Below are positions 43,087-51,296 of a stretch of DNA of 64,000 nt, one piece after another (positions within the stretch are counted from its first letter, which is position 1; each line of letters starts with the position of its first letter). Origin of the DNA: JADMIH01 sp036399775 (GTDB taxonomy: Bacteria > Chloroflexota > Chloroflexia > QHBQ01 > JADMIH01); NCBI GenBank assembly GCA_036399775.1, contig DASWMJ010000084.1:281188-345187 (forward strand), in the 5' to 3' direction. Under the pieces are notes generated by a model. That model did no database searches. It had not been told where the DNA came from and worked only from the letters and a program-made list of their open reading frames with translations. The position numbers and the translations under genes are program-made.

Positions 43087-43377
43087 ATGTTTGAACCTAC
43101 CAGCCGCTACTACACCATCGAGACGGCCAGCCTTACCATGCCCGACGGGCGCGCCGTCACCTACAAGCGGCGGCGCTTCGTGCCCCAGGGCGAGACTATG
43201 CCCACGCTGGTGGAGGTGACGGTGGCCCAGGGCGACCGCCTCGACCTGGTAACCGCCCGCGTGCTGGGCGACCCTGAGCAGTTCTGGCGGGTGTGCGACG
43301 CCAACAACGCCATGTACCCGCCCGACCTGACAGCGCGCCTGGGCCGCGTCCTGCGAGTGGCCATGCCGCAGCCATAA
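43087..43377 (+). CDS. LysM-like baseplate protein (gp53-like)
   Basis: 96 residues. A beta-rich start (YYTIETASLTMPDGRAVTYK) is followed by a LysM-like core VEVTVAQGDRLDLVTARVLG and DPEQFWRVCDANNAMYPPDL, which resembles the LysM part of eCIS baseplate proteins. The LysM here is structural rather than a cell-wall binder. GGAGGATAACGCG precedes ATG 43087. It is probably the split-off C-terminal domain of the preceding CIS-tube protein. Confidence 0.75.
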   Translation: MFEPTSRYYTIETASLTMPDGRAVTYKRRRFVPQGETMPTLVEVTVAQGDRLDLVTARVLGDPEQFWRVCDANNAMYPPDLTARLGRVLRVAMPQP

Positions 43378-43421
43378 CCCAACGGCCTGCGTATGGTCGC
43401 AGACGTATCGAAAGGCACCCT

Positions 43422-44558
43422 ATGTTATTAGGCGTACATCTAACTCTCTTGATCGGGCCGACGATTGCCGTCCCCGCCCCGGTGCAACTGACCGAGGCGC
43501 TGCAAAGCGTGGAGGTCTCGCACAGCGACGAGAGGCAATCGGGCTTCCAGATCACATTCCAGATCGGGCGCTCCGGGCCTGCCGACCTGCTCGATTACGC
43601 GCTGGTCAGCAACCCGCTGGTCAAGCCCTTCAACCGGGTCGTGGTCATCGTGACCTTCAGCGCCACCCCGGTGGTGCTCATGGACGGCATCATAACCCAC
43701 CAGCAGGTCTCGCCCAGCAACCAGCCCGGCACGTCCACTATGACCCTCACCGGGGAGGATGTCAGCGTCATGATGGACCGCGAGGAAAAGTCAGCCGAGC
43801 ACCCGGCCCAGGACGAGACGATCATCGCGCTCAAGCTGATCGCCAGCTACGCCCAGTACGGCCTGATCCCGATGGTGCTGCCACCTCCGGTCATCGACCC
43901 GCCGATCCCTATCGAGCGCACGCCCGTGCAGCAGGCGACCGATTTGCAGTACCTCAAGCAGATGGCGGCACGCTACGGCTACGTCTTCTACATCACGCCG
44001 GGCCCGGCCCCCCTCACCAACACCGCCTACTGGGGACCGCCCGTGCGCCTGGGCGTCCCACAGTCCGCGCTCACGGTCAACATGGGCGCGGAGACCAATG
44101 TCGAGAGCTTCAACGTGCGCAACAACGCACTTGAGCCGACTATGGTGGAAGGCAAGGTGCAGGACCGCACTACCAATCAGAGCATGCCGGTGCAGACTTT
44201 CGCCAGCCTTCGCCCGCCCCTGGCCGCCTTCCCGGCATGGCTGGTCAACCAGGCCAACGCACGGCGCGTCCAGTTCCGCGAGAGCGGCGTCAACACCGCG
44301 CAAGCCTTCGGGCGCGCCCAGGGCATAACCGACGCCTCCATTGACGCCGTCGTTGCCGAGGGCGACCTGGACGCCACCCGCTACGGCAACTTGCTACAGC
44401 CGCGCGGGCTTGTGGGCGTGCGCGGCGCTGGCTACCTGCACGACGGCTTCTGGTACGTCAAGAGCGTGACACACACGATCCGCAAGGGCCAGTACAAACA
44501 ACATTTCACCCTGTCTCGCGAGGGGCTAGGGTCTACAGTGCCAATGGTGATTCCATGA
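43422..44558 (+). CDS. eCIS baseplate hub protein (gpD/VgrG-like)
   Basis: 378 residues from ATG 43422; the longer in-frame opening from 43293 overlaps the LysM gene and is not used. Phage late-control-D family: ESVEV-like LQSVEVSHSDERQSGFQITF, IVTFSATPVVLMDGIITH, STMTLTGEDVSVMMDREE, LQYLKQMAARYGYVFYI, and the C-terminal FWYVKSVTHTIRKGQYKQHF. It forms the trimeric hub under the tube. The C-terminus overlaps the spike gene by four bases. The gap of 44 bases before it contains no motif. Confidence 0.85.
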   Translation: MLLGVHLTLLIGPTIAVPAPVQLTEALQSVEVSHSDERQSGFQITFQIGRSGPADLLDYALVSNPLVKPFNRVVVIVTFSATPVVLMDGIITHQQVSPSNQPGTSTMTLTGEDVSVMMDREEKSAEHPAQDETIIALKLIASYAQYGLIPMVLPPPVIDPPIPIERTPVQQATDLQYLKQMAARYGYVFYITPGPAPLTNTAYWGPPVRLGVPQSALTVNMGAETNVESFNVRNNALEPTMVEGKVQDRTTNQSMPVQTFASLRPPLAAFPAWLVNQANARRVQFRESGVNTAQAFGRAQGITDASIDAVVAEGDLDATRYGNLLQPRGLVGVRGAGYLHDGFWYVKSVTHTIRKGQYKQHFTLSREGLGSTVPMVIP

Positions 44559-45052
44559 GCCAGTTTTTCGGCAAGTATCGCGGTAAAGTCGCCCAGAACA
44601 TAGACCCTATGCAACTGGGGCGGGTGCAGGTCAGCGTGCCTGCGGTGCTGGGTGAGGGGAGCATGAGTTGGGCGATGCCCTGCGCTCCCTACGGCGGGTC
44701 GGGCGTCGGCTTCTTCGCGGTGCCGCCTGTGGGGGCCAACGTCTGGGTGGAGTTCGAGGGGGGCGATTCCGACTACCCGATCTGGAGCGGCTGCTTCTGG
44801 GGGGTGGGCGAGGTGCCCGCCCAGCCTGCCTTGCCCCAGATGAAGGTGTGGAAGACCGACGGTATCACGTTGACGTTGAGCGACATCCCCGGCGCGGGCG
44901 GGGTTACCCTGGAAGTCAACCCGCCTGTGGTGGCTACACCGCTCAAGATGGTGTTCAACTCAGCCGGGATCGAGATCACCAACGGAGCCGCCAGCGTCAA
45001 GCTCACCCCGGCGAGCGTCTCGCTCAACAATGGCGCGCTGGAGGTGATCTGA
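44555..45052 (+). CDS. eCIS spike protein (gpV/gp5-like OB-fold)
   Basis: 165 residues. The OB-fold of baseplate assembly protein V is clear: GKYRGKVAQNIDPMQLGRVQ, VSVPAVLG, SWAMPCAPYGGSGVGFFAVP, GANVWVEFEGGDSDYPIWSG, then a short beta-helix-like end with period-like strands (KMVFNSAGIEITNGAASVKL). It makes the membrane-piercing spike on the hub. ATGA overlap with the hub gene and a one-base overlap (TGATG) with the tip gene. Confidence 0.9.
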   Translation: MSQFFGKYRGKVAQNIDPMQLGRVQVSVPAVLGEGSMSWAMPCAPYGGSGVGFFAVPPVGANVWVEFEGGDSDYPIWSGCFWGVGEVPAQPALPQMKVWKTDGITLTLSDIPGAGGVTLEVNPPVVATPLKMVFNSAGIEITNGAASVKLTPASVSLNNGALEVI

Positions 45053-45372
45053 TGCCCGGCTTTCTGCTGCATGTCGGCGCGACCGTGATGTGCTCGCATG
45101 GTGGCCAGGCCCAGCCGACCGCGCCTAACCCGCGCGTCATGGTAGGCGGGCAGCCCGTCGTGACCCAGTCCGCCCCTTATATGGTCGCCGGTTGCGCCTT
45201 CGTGCCGCCCGGTGGCAATGGCCCATGCGTCACCGCGCAGTGGGTGGTCGGCGCGACTCGCGTACTTGCGGGCGGGGTGCCCGTGCTGTTGCAAGACAGC
45301 CAGGCCGTCTGCACACCGACGGGCACGCCTTTGATGATCGCGGTGACCCAGGTGCGGGTGAGGGGGATGTGA
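45052..45372 (+). CDS. PAAR-like spike tip protein (DUF4280-like)
   Basis: 106 residues from ATG 45052; upstream codons of the same frame lie within the spike gene. Gly/Pro/Val-rich with the PAAR-like elements LLHVGATVMCSHGGQAQ, MVGGQPVVTQSAPYMVAGC, PCVTAQWVVGATRVLAGGVP and LLQDSQAVCTPTGTPLMI. Several Cys and one His could bind a metal at the tip. PAAR-like proteins sharpen the spike and can carry cargo. One-base overlaps on both sides. Confidence 0.85.
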   Translation: MPGFLLHVGATVMCSHGGQAQPTAPNPRVMVGGQPVVTQSAPYMVAGCAFVPPGGNGPCVTAQWVVGATRVLAGGVPVLLQDSQAVCTPTGTPLMIAVTQVRVRGM

Positions 45373-45728
45373 TGCAGATAGACTATCCATACCATTTCGA
45401 CGGGCGGAGCCGTACAGCCACCACGAACCAGGACGACCACATCCGGGACATGATCGAGCAGTTGCTCTTCACCGTGCCGGGCGAGCGGGTCAACCGGCCC
45501 ACCTTCGGCACCGGGCTGCTGCAACTCGTCTTCGCGCCCAACAGCGATGAGCTTGCCACCGCCACCCAGTTCCTGGTGCAGGCCGCGCTGCAAAAATGGC
45601 TGGGCGATCTTATCCAGGTTGACGCGGTGGCCGTCAAGAATATCGACTCGACCCTGGAAGTGACCGTCCAGTACACCGTCCGGCGCAACCAGCAGAGGCA
45701 GGTAGCGCAGTTCTCGCGCGAGGTCTAA
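45372..45728 (+). CDS. Baseplate wedge protein (gp25/GPW-like)
   Basis: 118 residues from ATG 45372, sharing one base with the tip gene stop. gp25-like family: NQDDHIRDMIEQLLFTVPGE, RVNRPTFGTGLLQLVFAPNS, ATATQFLVQAALQKWLGDLI, VDAVAVKNIDSTLEVTVQY and TVRRNQQRQV. The EPR-type motif of the family is represented here by RVNRPTFG. It connects the baseplate to the first sheath ring. Confidence 0.92.
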   Translation: MQIDYPYHFDGRSRTATTNQDDHIRDMIEQLLFTVPGERVNRPTFGTGLLQLVFAPNSDELATATQFLVQAALQKWLGDLIQVDAVAVKNIDSTLEVTVQYTVRRNQQRQVAQFSREV

Positions 45729-45738
45729 GAGGTCTAAG

Positions 45739-48276
45739 ATGGTGACTCAGTATCGCTGCGAAAACCAGGCCCGGCGGATAGCCGTCCGCGAGACGCTCGC
45801 ACCCGACGGCACTCCGCTGCGCAATGGGATTGACTTCCTGGAAGTGGGCGCGGACCAGAGGACGCTGCGGGTATATTTCATCCACGACCTGCCCGCAAGC
45901 CCCGGCCCGGTGCTGACGCGAGACAATGTGCGGATAGAAGGCGGCGTGCGCATCAAGGGGATTCGGGTCGAAGGGGTAAGCTCGGCGGGCAACCTGCTCA
46001 CGGTGGTCGCTGACAGGTCGGGCGATTTCTCCACCTATACCCTGCGACTCGTCCCCTCACCAACTGACGCCCCCTTGCCCGGTAATATAGATACGCAACT
46101 CGCCAGGGTGCCTTTCACGTTCAAGGTTGATTGCCCCAGCGAATTCGACTGCGCCCCGGAGACGGCCTGCCCGCCCGCCAAACCCGTAGAGCCGCTCATA
46201 GACTACCTGGCAAAGGATTACGCCAGCTTCCGCCGCCTGATGCTCGACCGCATGGCCGTGATAATGCCCGACTGGCGCGAGCGCAACCCAGCCGATATAG
46301 GCATCGCCGTCGTCGAGGTGCTGGCCTACGTCGCCGACCAGCTCAGCTACTACCAGGACGCCGTCGGCACCGAAGCCTATCTGGGCACGGCGCGCAAGCG
46401 GGTGTCGGTCCGCCGCCACGCGCGATTGCTCGATTACCCGATGCACGACGGGGCCAACGCGCGGGCATGGGTCCAGGTCCAGGTGAACGCAGATGACGTG
46501 CATCTTGAGCGCGGCACGCAGATGCTGACAAGGATAGACGCTGAGCGTGGCGCATTGAACCTCACTGCCCAGGAGTTGGAGTTAGCCGTCAACCAGGGTG
46601 CCCAGGTATTCGAGACGATGCACGATGTCAATCTGTTCAAAGGGCACAACGAGATCGCTTTCTATACCTGGGGCGACGAGTCATGCTGCCTGCCGCGGGG
46701 GGCCACGCGAGCCACGCTGCGCAACCCCGGCAACGCGCTGCAAAACCTGGCGGCGGGCGACGTGCTGATCTTCGAGGAGGTGCGCGGGCCAATAACGGGA
46801 CTGCTGGCCGACGCCGACCCGACCCACCGCCATGCCGTGCGCCTCACCAACGTTACTTTCACGGAAGACCCCCTCTTCCCGGAGAACCCTGCGGACCCGC
46901 CCGGCAGCCAGCGCCTACGTGTGGCCGAGGTGGAGTGGGCGAACACCGACGCTCTAGTAAATTTCCCGCTCTGCCTCGATGAGTTCGATGACCCCACAAC
47001 TCCCGGCGTGAAGCAGCCCGTGAGCGTGGCGCGGGGCAACATTGTCCTGGCCGACCACGGGCGTACAATCTCCGCAGTACCTCCGCCCTCGCCGCCCTCA
47101 TTGTCCTCGCTATCCTCACTGTCTTCGTTACCCACGCCGCCAACGCCGCCCTCAAACGTCAACGGTGACGCCTTGCCTCAGTTGACGCGCGGGCCACTGA
47201 CGCAGCAGGGCCGCGTCCGGGGCAGGTTTGGACGGTTGCTGCGCGACCCGAATACGGGGCAACCCGCCCTGTTCGACTCCAACGCCCCGGCCAGCACGGC
47301 GCTCCGGTGGCAGATGGGCGATGTGCTGCCCGCGATCACGCTGTTGGAGAATGGCACCGAGAACATCATCTGGCACCCGCAGCGCGATCTCCTGAACAGT
47401 GGCCGCTTCGCATCCGAATTCGTGGTGGAAACAGAGGATGACGGCACGGCCTCGCTGCGATTCGGCGATGGCGTGGAGGGCCGCGAGCCTCCCCCCGGCT
47501 TGCTGCCGACTTACCGCGTGGGCAATGGGCGCGCCGGTAACGTAGGCGCTGATGCTATCGCCCATGTGCTGTCGAACGATCCTGCCATCTTAGACGTTCG
47601 CAACCCCCTGGCTGCCAGGGGCGGCACCGAGCCGGAGTCCATCGAGCAGGTGCGCCTCTACGCCCCGGAGGCTTTCCGCACCCAGGAGCGAGCCGTCACC
47701 GCCAGCGACTACGCCGAGGTCGCGGGCCGCCACCCTGAGGTACAGAAGGCGGCGGCCACCATGCGCTGGACGGGTAGCTGGTATACAGTGTTCATTACGG
47801 TGGACCGCATAGGCGGGCTACCCATAGACGCGGCGTTCGAAGACGACCTGCGCGCCTTCCTCGACCGCTTCCGCATGGCAGGCCATGACGTGGAGATTGA
47901 CGCGCCGCAATTCGTGCCATTGGACATCATGCTGACAGGTTGCGCGGCGCCCGGCCACTTCCCAAGCGACGTTGAGCATGCGCTCCTTGAGATCTTCAGC
48001 AACGTAGACCTGCCCGGTGGGCGGCGCGGGTTCTTCCACCCTGATAACTTCACCTTCGGCCAGCCCGTATACCTCAGCCGGATCATCGCTTCGGCAATGC
48101 AGGTGCCGGGGGTGGCCTGGGTGGAGGCGACACGTTTTGGGCGCTGGGGCCAAAACCCCCACGATGAGCTAGCCAACGGCCTGATCACCTTCGGGAGGTT
48201 GGAGATCGCCCGCCTGGACAACGACCCCAACAGGCGCGAGAACGGCAAGATCGAATTCGAACTGGGAGGTAGCTGA
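45739..48276 (+). CDS. Large baseplate wedge protein 1 (gpJ-like)
   Basis: 845 residues. A beta-rich N-terminal about 140 residues precede the eCIS baseplate core: DYLAKDYASFRRLMLDRM, PADIGIAVVEVLAYVADQLS, YYQDAVGTEAYLGTARKRVS and RRHARLLDY. The C-terminal J-like part follows (FGDGVEGREPP, LAARGGTEPESIEQVRLYAP, VTASDYAEVAGRHPEV, LSRIIASAMQVPGVAWVEAT). Residues about 447-473 are a Pro/Ser/Leu low-complexity linker (SLSSLSSLSSL) encoded by a 9-base tandem repeat. It forms the wedge ring with the next protein. Stop and next start share one base (TGATG). Confidence 0.88.
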   Translation: MVTQYRCENQARRIAVRETLAPDGTPLRNGIDFLEVGADQRTLRVYFIHDLPASPGPVLTRDNVRIEGGVRIKGIRVEGVSSAGNLLTVVADRSGDFSTYTLRLVPSPTDAPLPGNIDTQLARVPFTFKVDCPSEFDCAPETACPPAKPVEPLIDYLAKDYASFRRLMLDRMAVIMPDWRERNPADIGIAVVEVLAYVADQLSYYQDAVGTEAYLGTARKRVSVRRHARLLDYPMHDGANARAWVQVQVNADDVHLERGTQMLTRIDAERGALNLTAQELELAVNQGAQVFETMHDVNLFKGHNEIAFYTWGDESCCLPRGATRATLRNPGNALQNLAAGDVLIFEEVRGPITGLLADADPTHRHAVRLTNVTFTEDPLFPENPADPPGSQRLRVAEVEWANTDALVNFPLCLDEFDDPTTPGVKQPVSVARGNIVLADHGRTISAVPPPSPPSLSSLSSLSSLPTPPTPPSNVNGDALPQLTRGPLTQQGRVRGRFGRLLRDPNTGQPALFDSNAPASTALRWQMGDVLPAITLLENGTENIIWHPQRDLLNSGRFASEFVVETEDDGTASLRFGDGVEGREPPPGLLPTYRVGNGRAGNVGADAIAHVLSNDPAILDVRNPLAARGGTEPESIEQVRLYAPEAFRTQERAVTASDYAEVAGRHPEVQKAAATMRWTGSWYTVFITVDRIGGLPIDAAFEDDLRAFLDRFRMAGHDVEIDAPQFVPLDIMLTGCAAPGHFPSDVEHALLEIFSNVDLPGGRRGFFHPDNFTFGQPVYLSRIIASAMQVPGVAWVEATRFGRWGQNPHDELANGLITFGRLEIARLDNDPNRRENGKIEFELGGS

Positions 48277-51200
48277 TGAGTACGACCGGCATCTCCACCC
48301 CGGACGACAACTGCGGATGCTGCGAAGGCGTCCATGTGCTAACTCCCAACCCGCACGAGAACCGGCCCGGCCTGCCTGCCCTGGCTTACCGAATCGGCAC
48401 CCACAGCAGCTTCAAAATGACGATGCAGGCGGGCCTGTCGGACCCCAGGCTGAGCGGCTTGCAGACGCGGGACGATGACGACCCCTCTATGGCGATAATT
48501 GACGCCTGGGCCACCGTTGCCGACGTGCTGACCTTCTACCAGGAGCGTATCGCCAACGAGGGTTACTTGCGCACGGCGACCGAGCGCCGCTCCGTGCTGG
48601 AACTGGCGCGGGCCATCGGCTACGAACTCAACCCTGGGGTAGCCGCTGGCACGCTCCTGGCCTTCACGATGGAGGACGCGCCGGGCCAGTTGAACGCCGC
48701 AACCGTCGCCCAGACCACACTTACCCCCACCGGCCAGTCGGTGGAGGACGACCCCAACGCCCCAGGCAGCGCGCTCGTGCCGTTGGGCACGCGGGTGCTG
48801 AGCATCCCTGCTCAAGGCAAGCTCCCGCAAACCTTCGAGACGGTCCAGCCTATCCGGGCGCGCGTCGAGTGGAACGCCTTGCGCCCCCGCCTGGTCCAGC
48901 CGCAGAGGCTGGTCATCGACGGCGGCGTGCTCAAGCTGGTGGGGCTGGACGGCACGACAATCCCCGCCCAGCAACTCTACCTGGCTGGCACCGGCACGAA
49001 CCTCAAGGCGGGCGACCTGTTGCTGATGGCCGTGCTGAATAGTGCGGGCGTGCTGCAACCCCTCCCCATCGCCGTCCGCGCCGTCGTGGCCGAGCCTGAA
49101 CTCAGCCGAACGCGCGTGGACCTGGCGGGCAACCTCTCCGGTACGCCCATACTGCCCGCCGTCAGCCCCCCCACGCAGCCGGTAGCCGATGCCCCACCAG
49201 ACCTGCAAGGGCCGCACCTCCCACTAAACAATACGAACGTTGAGACTTATATCCTGCAACGGAGGTGGCGCGAGTCTGAACTGAGCGCCTTCCTCAAGGC
49301 ACAGGGGTGGAGCGCCCGCAAGGTCGCCAGGACCGTGAACTCGCCACGCGTGAAGGTATCTGCGCCGCCTATGGAGGGGGTGTTTGCCTTCCGTGCCCGG
49401 CTGGGGTTCTTCGGCCACAACGCGCCCGCGTACAACAGCCTGCCGGTACAGGGAGATGTGCTGCGCGGTGATGCTTTCCCCAACAACTGGGACGGCTCCT
49501 CCGGGTGGGAAATTTGGAGAGACCCCAACAAGCTGGCCGACTCGATATTCCGCGCCGTAAATACCGGCTCAGTCAAAGGCTCATTCGCTATGGATAGCCG
49601 GGAGGCTACGCCGGTACAAGGCATCGAGCCTGAGATGCCGGCGGAGGCACGGATCGAGGCCCCTCGTGCCGCAATAACTGGTATCGAATTAAAGGAAGAC
49701 GTGCGGTTCACACACTTCGATCCCTACTGGGATGACGCTCACGTATATCTTGAGCGGGCCGTCCAGGGTCTCGTCGGCAACGGTTGGGCAGTATTCGAGT
49801 TGCCGAAGGCTCAATACACCGTCTACCAGGTGAGCGAGGTCAACGAGGCATCGCTGGCGGCCTTCAGCGTGAGTGGCAAAGCGAGCGGGCTGCTGCTGAA
49901 AAACGCGGATGGTAGCCCCCTGACGCGTAAGGCCACCCTGACCGTGCGCAAGACCGGCGCTCACGTGCAGAGCGAGTGCATGGCCCTGGTTGATGTGCCG
50001 ATCCAGGAGGCGATAGCGGCGGGCGCGGCAGGTATGGCGCTCGACCGGCTTGTGCTGGGCCTGCAAGTGGGCCAGGAACTGATACTCAGTGGCGAGCGTG
50101 CCGATCTGCCGGGCGTGGCCGTCAGCGAAACGGTCATTCTGTCCGACATCATCCACGACAAGGGCTACACCACGCTCTATTTCCTTTCCCCACTACAGTA
50201 TAGCTACACCCGCAGTACCGTGCTGCTCACCGCCAACCTGGCGCGGGCGACCCACGGTGAGACGACGCGCGAGGCGTTGGGCAACGGCGACGGCTCCCTA
50301 CCCAACCAGCGCTTCGTGCTCAAGAAGCCTCCCCTGACCTACGTCTCGGCCCCGACACCGAGCGGCGGCAAGAGCACCCTCGAAGTGCGCGTGGACGGCG
50401 TGCTCTGGCAGCAGGTCTCCTCCCTGTACGGTCTCGGCCCCCGCAGCCAGAACTACGTCGTGCGCATCGGTGACGACGGCAAAGCGACAGTCATCTTCGG
50501 CGACGGCCAGAGCGGTGCGCGGCTCCCGACCGGCCAGGAAAACGTCATCGCTACCTACCGCACAGGCACCGGCCCCGATGGCGAGGTGAGCGCGGGCAGC
50601 CTGACCCTGCTGCAAACCCGCCCGCTAGGCATCCGGGGCGTGACCAACCCCCTTTCCGCCGGTGGCGCGGAAGCCCCGGAGACGCTCGCAACCGCGCGCA
50701 CCAACGCACCCCTGACGGTGCTCACCCTGGACCGCATCGTGTCATTGCAGGACTTCGAGGACTTCGCCCGCGCCTTCGCCGGGATCGGCAAGGCCCAGGC
50801 CACGATGCTGTGGAACGGTCAGCGCGCCGTCGTCCAGGTGACCGTCGCCACCGCCCGCGGGGACACGGTAGCCTCTACCTCCGACCTGGGTAAGAACTTG
50901 CGCAAGGCCATAGACGCCGCCCGCGACCAGTTGCAGCAGGTGGATATTGCCGGTTTCCGCCCCCGCACTTTCAGCCTGGACGCCGGGGTGCTGGTAGATA
51001 GCCGCTATGTCGCCGCCGACGTACTGGCGCAGGTAACAACCGCACTGCTGGGGACCTTCTCCTTCGAGACGCGCAGCTTCAGCCAGCCTGTGACTTCCGC
51101 AGAGGTTATCGCGGCGGTGCAGGCGATACCCGGCGTGATCGCCGTAGACCTGAATACGCTCACGCCCGATAACGGCACGCGCCCTGCCGACCGGCCTCCC

Positions 51201-51296
51201 ACTCTGCTCTCCGCCGATACCGCCCACGTAGGCCAGGGCGCGGAGCTGCTGACCATCAACCCCAGCGGCATCAAGCTGAAGGAGATGACCATATGA
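48276..51296 (+). CDS. Large baseplate wedge protein 2 (gpJ-like)
   Basis: 1006 residues, a paralogue of the preceding gene with the same core: RIGTHSSFKMTMQAGLSD, AIIDAWATVADVLTFYQERI, NEGYLRTATERRSVLELARA and IGYELNPGVAAG. The C-terminal region has FGDGQSGARLPTGQENV, NPLSAGGAEAPETLATARTN, PLTVLTLDRIVSLQDFEDFA and VTSAEVIAAVQAIPGVIAVD. Extra beta-rich domains in the middle (about 320-680) are not recognised. eCIS baseplates use two such proteins (Afp11/Afp12-like). GGGAGGTAGCTG precedes ATG 48276, and the end overlaps the next gene by four bases. Confidence 0.88.
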   Translation: MSTTGISTPDDNCGCCEGVHVLTPNPHENRPGLPALAYRIGTHSSFKMTMQAGLSDPRLSGLQTRDDDDPSMAIIDAWATVADVLTFYQERIANEGYLRTATERRSVLELARAIGYELNPGVAAGTLLAFTMEDAPGQLNAATVAQTTLTPTGQSVEDDPNAPGSALVPLGTRVLSIPAQGKLPQTFETVQPIRARVEWNALRPRLVQPQRLVIDGGVLKLVGLDGTTIPAQQLYLAGTGTNLKAGDLLLMAVLNSAGVLQPLPIAVRAVVAEPELSRTRVDLAGNLSGTPILPAVSPPTQPVADAPPDLQGPHLPLNNTNVETYILQRRWRESELSAFLKAQGWSARKVARTVNSPRVKVSAPPMEGVFAFRARLGFFGHNAPAYNSLPVQGDVLRGDAFPNNWDGSSGWEIWRDPNKLADSIFRAVNTGSVKGSFAMDSREATPVQGIEPEMPAEARIEAPRAAITGIELKEDVRFTHFDPYWDDAHVYLERAVQGLVGNGWAVFELPKAQYTVYQVSEVNEASLAAFSVSGKASGLLLKNADGSPLTRKATLTVRKTGAHVQSECMALVDVPIQEAIAAGAAGMALDRLVLGLQVGQELILSGERADLPGVAVSETVILSDIIHDKGYTTLYFLSPLQYSYTRSTVLLTANLARATHGETTREALGNGDGSLPNQRFVLKKPPLTYVSAPTPSGGKSTLEVRVDGVLWQQVSSLYGLGPRSQNYVVRIGDDGKATVIFGDGQSGARLPTGQENVIATYRTGTGPDGEVSAGSLTLLQTRPLGIRGVTNPLSAGGAEAPETLATARTNAPLTVLTLDRIVSLQDFEDFARAFAGIGKAQATMLWNGQRAVVQVTVATARGDTVASTSDLGKNLRKAIDAARDQLQQVDIAGFRPRTFSLDAGVLVDSRYVAADVLAQVTTALLGTFSFETRSFSQPVTSAEVIAAVQAIPGVIAVDLNTLTPDNGTRPADRPPTLLSADTAHVGQGAELLTINPSGIKLKEMTI

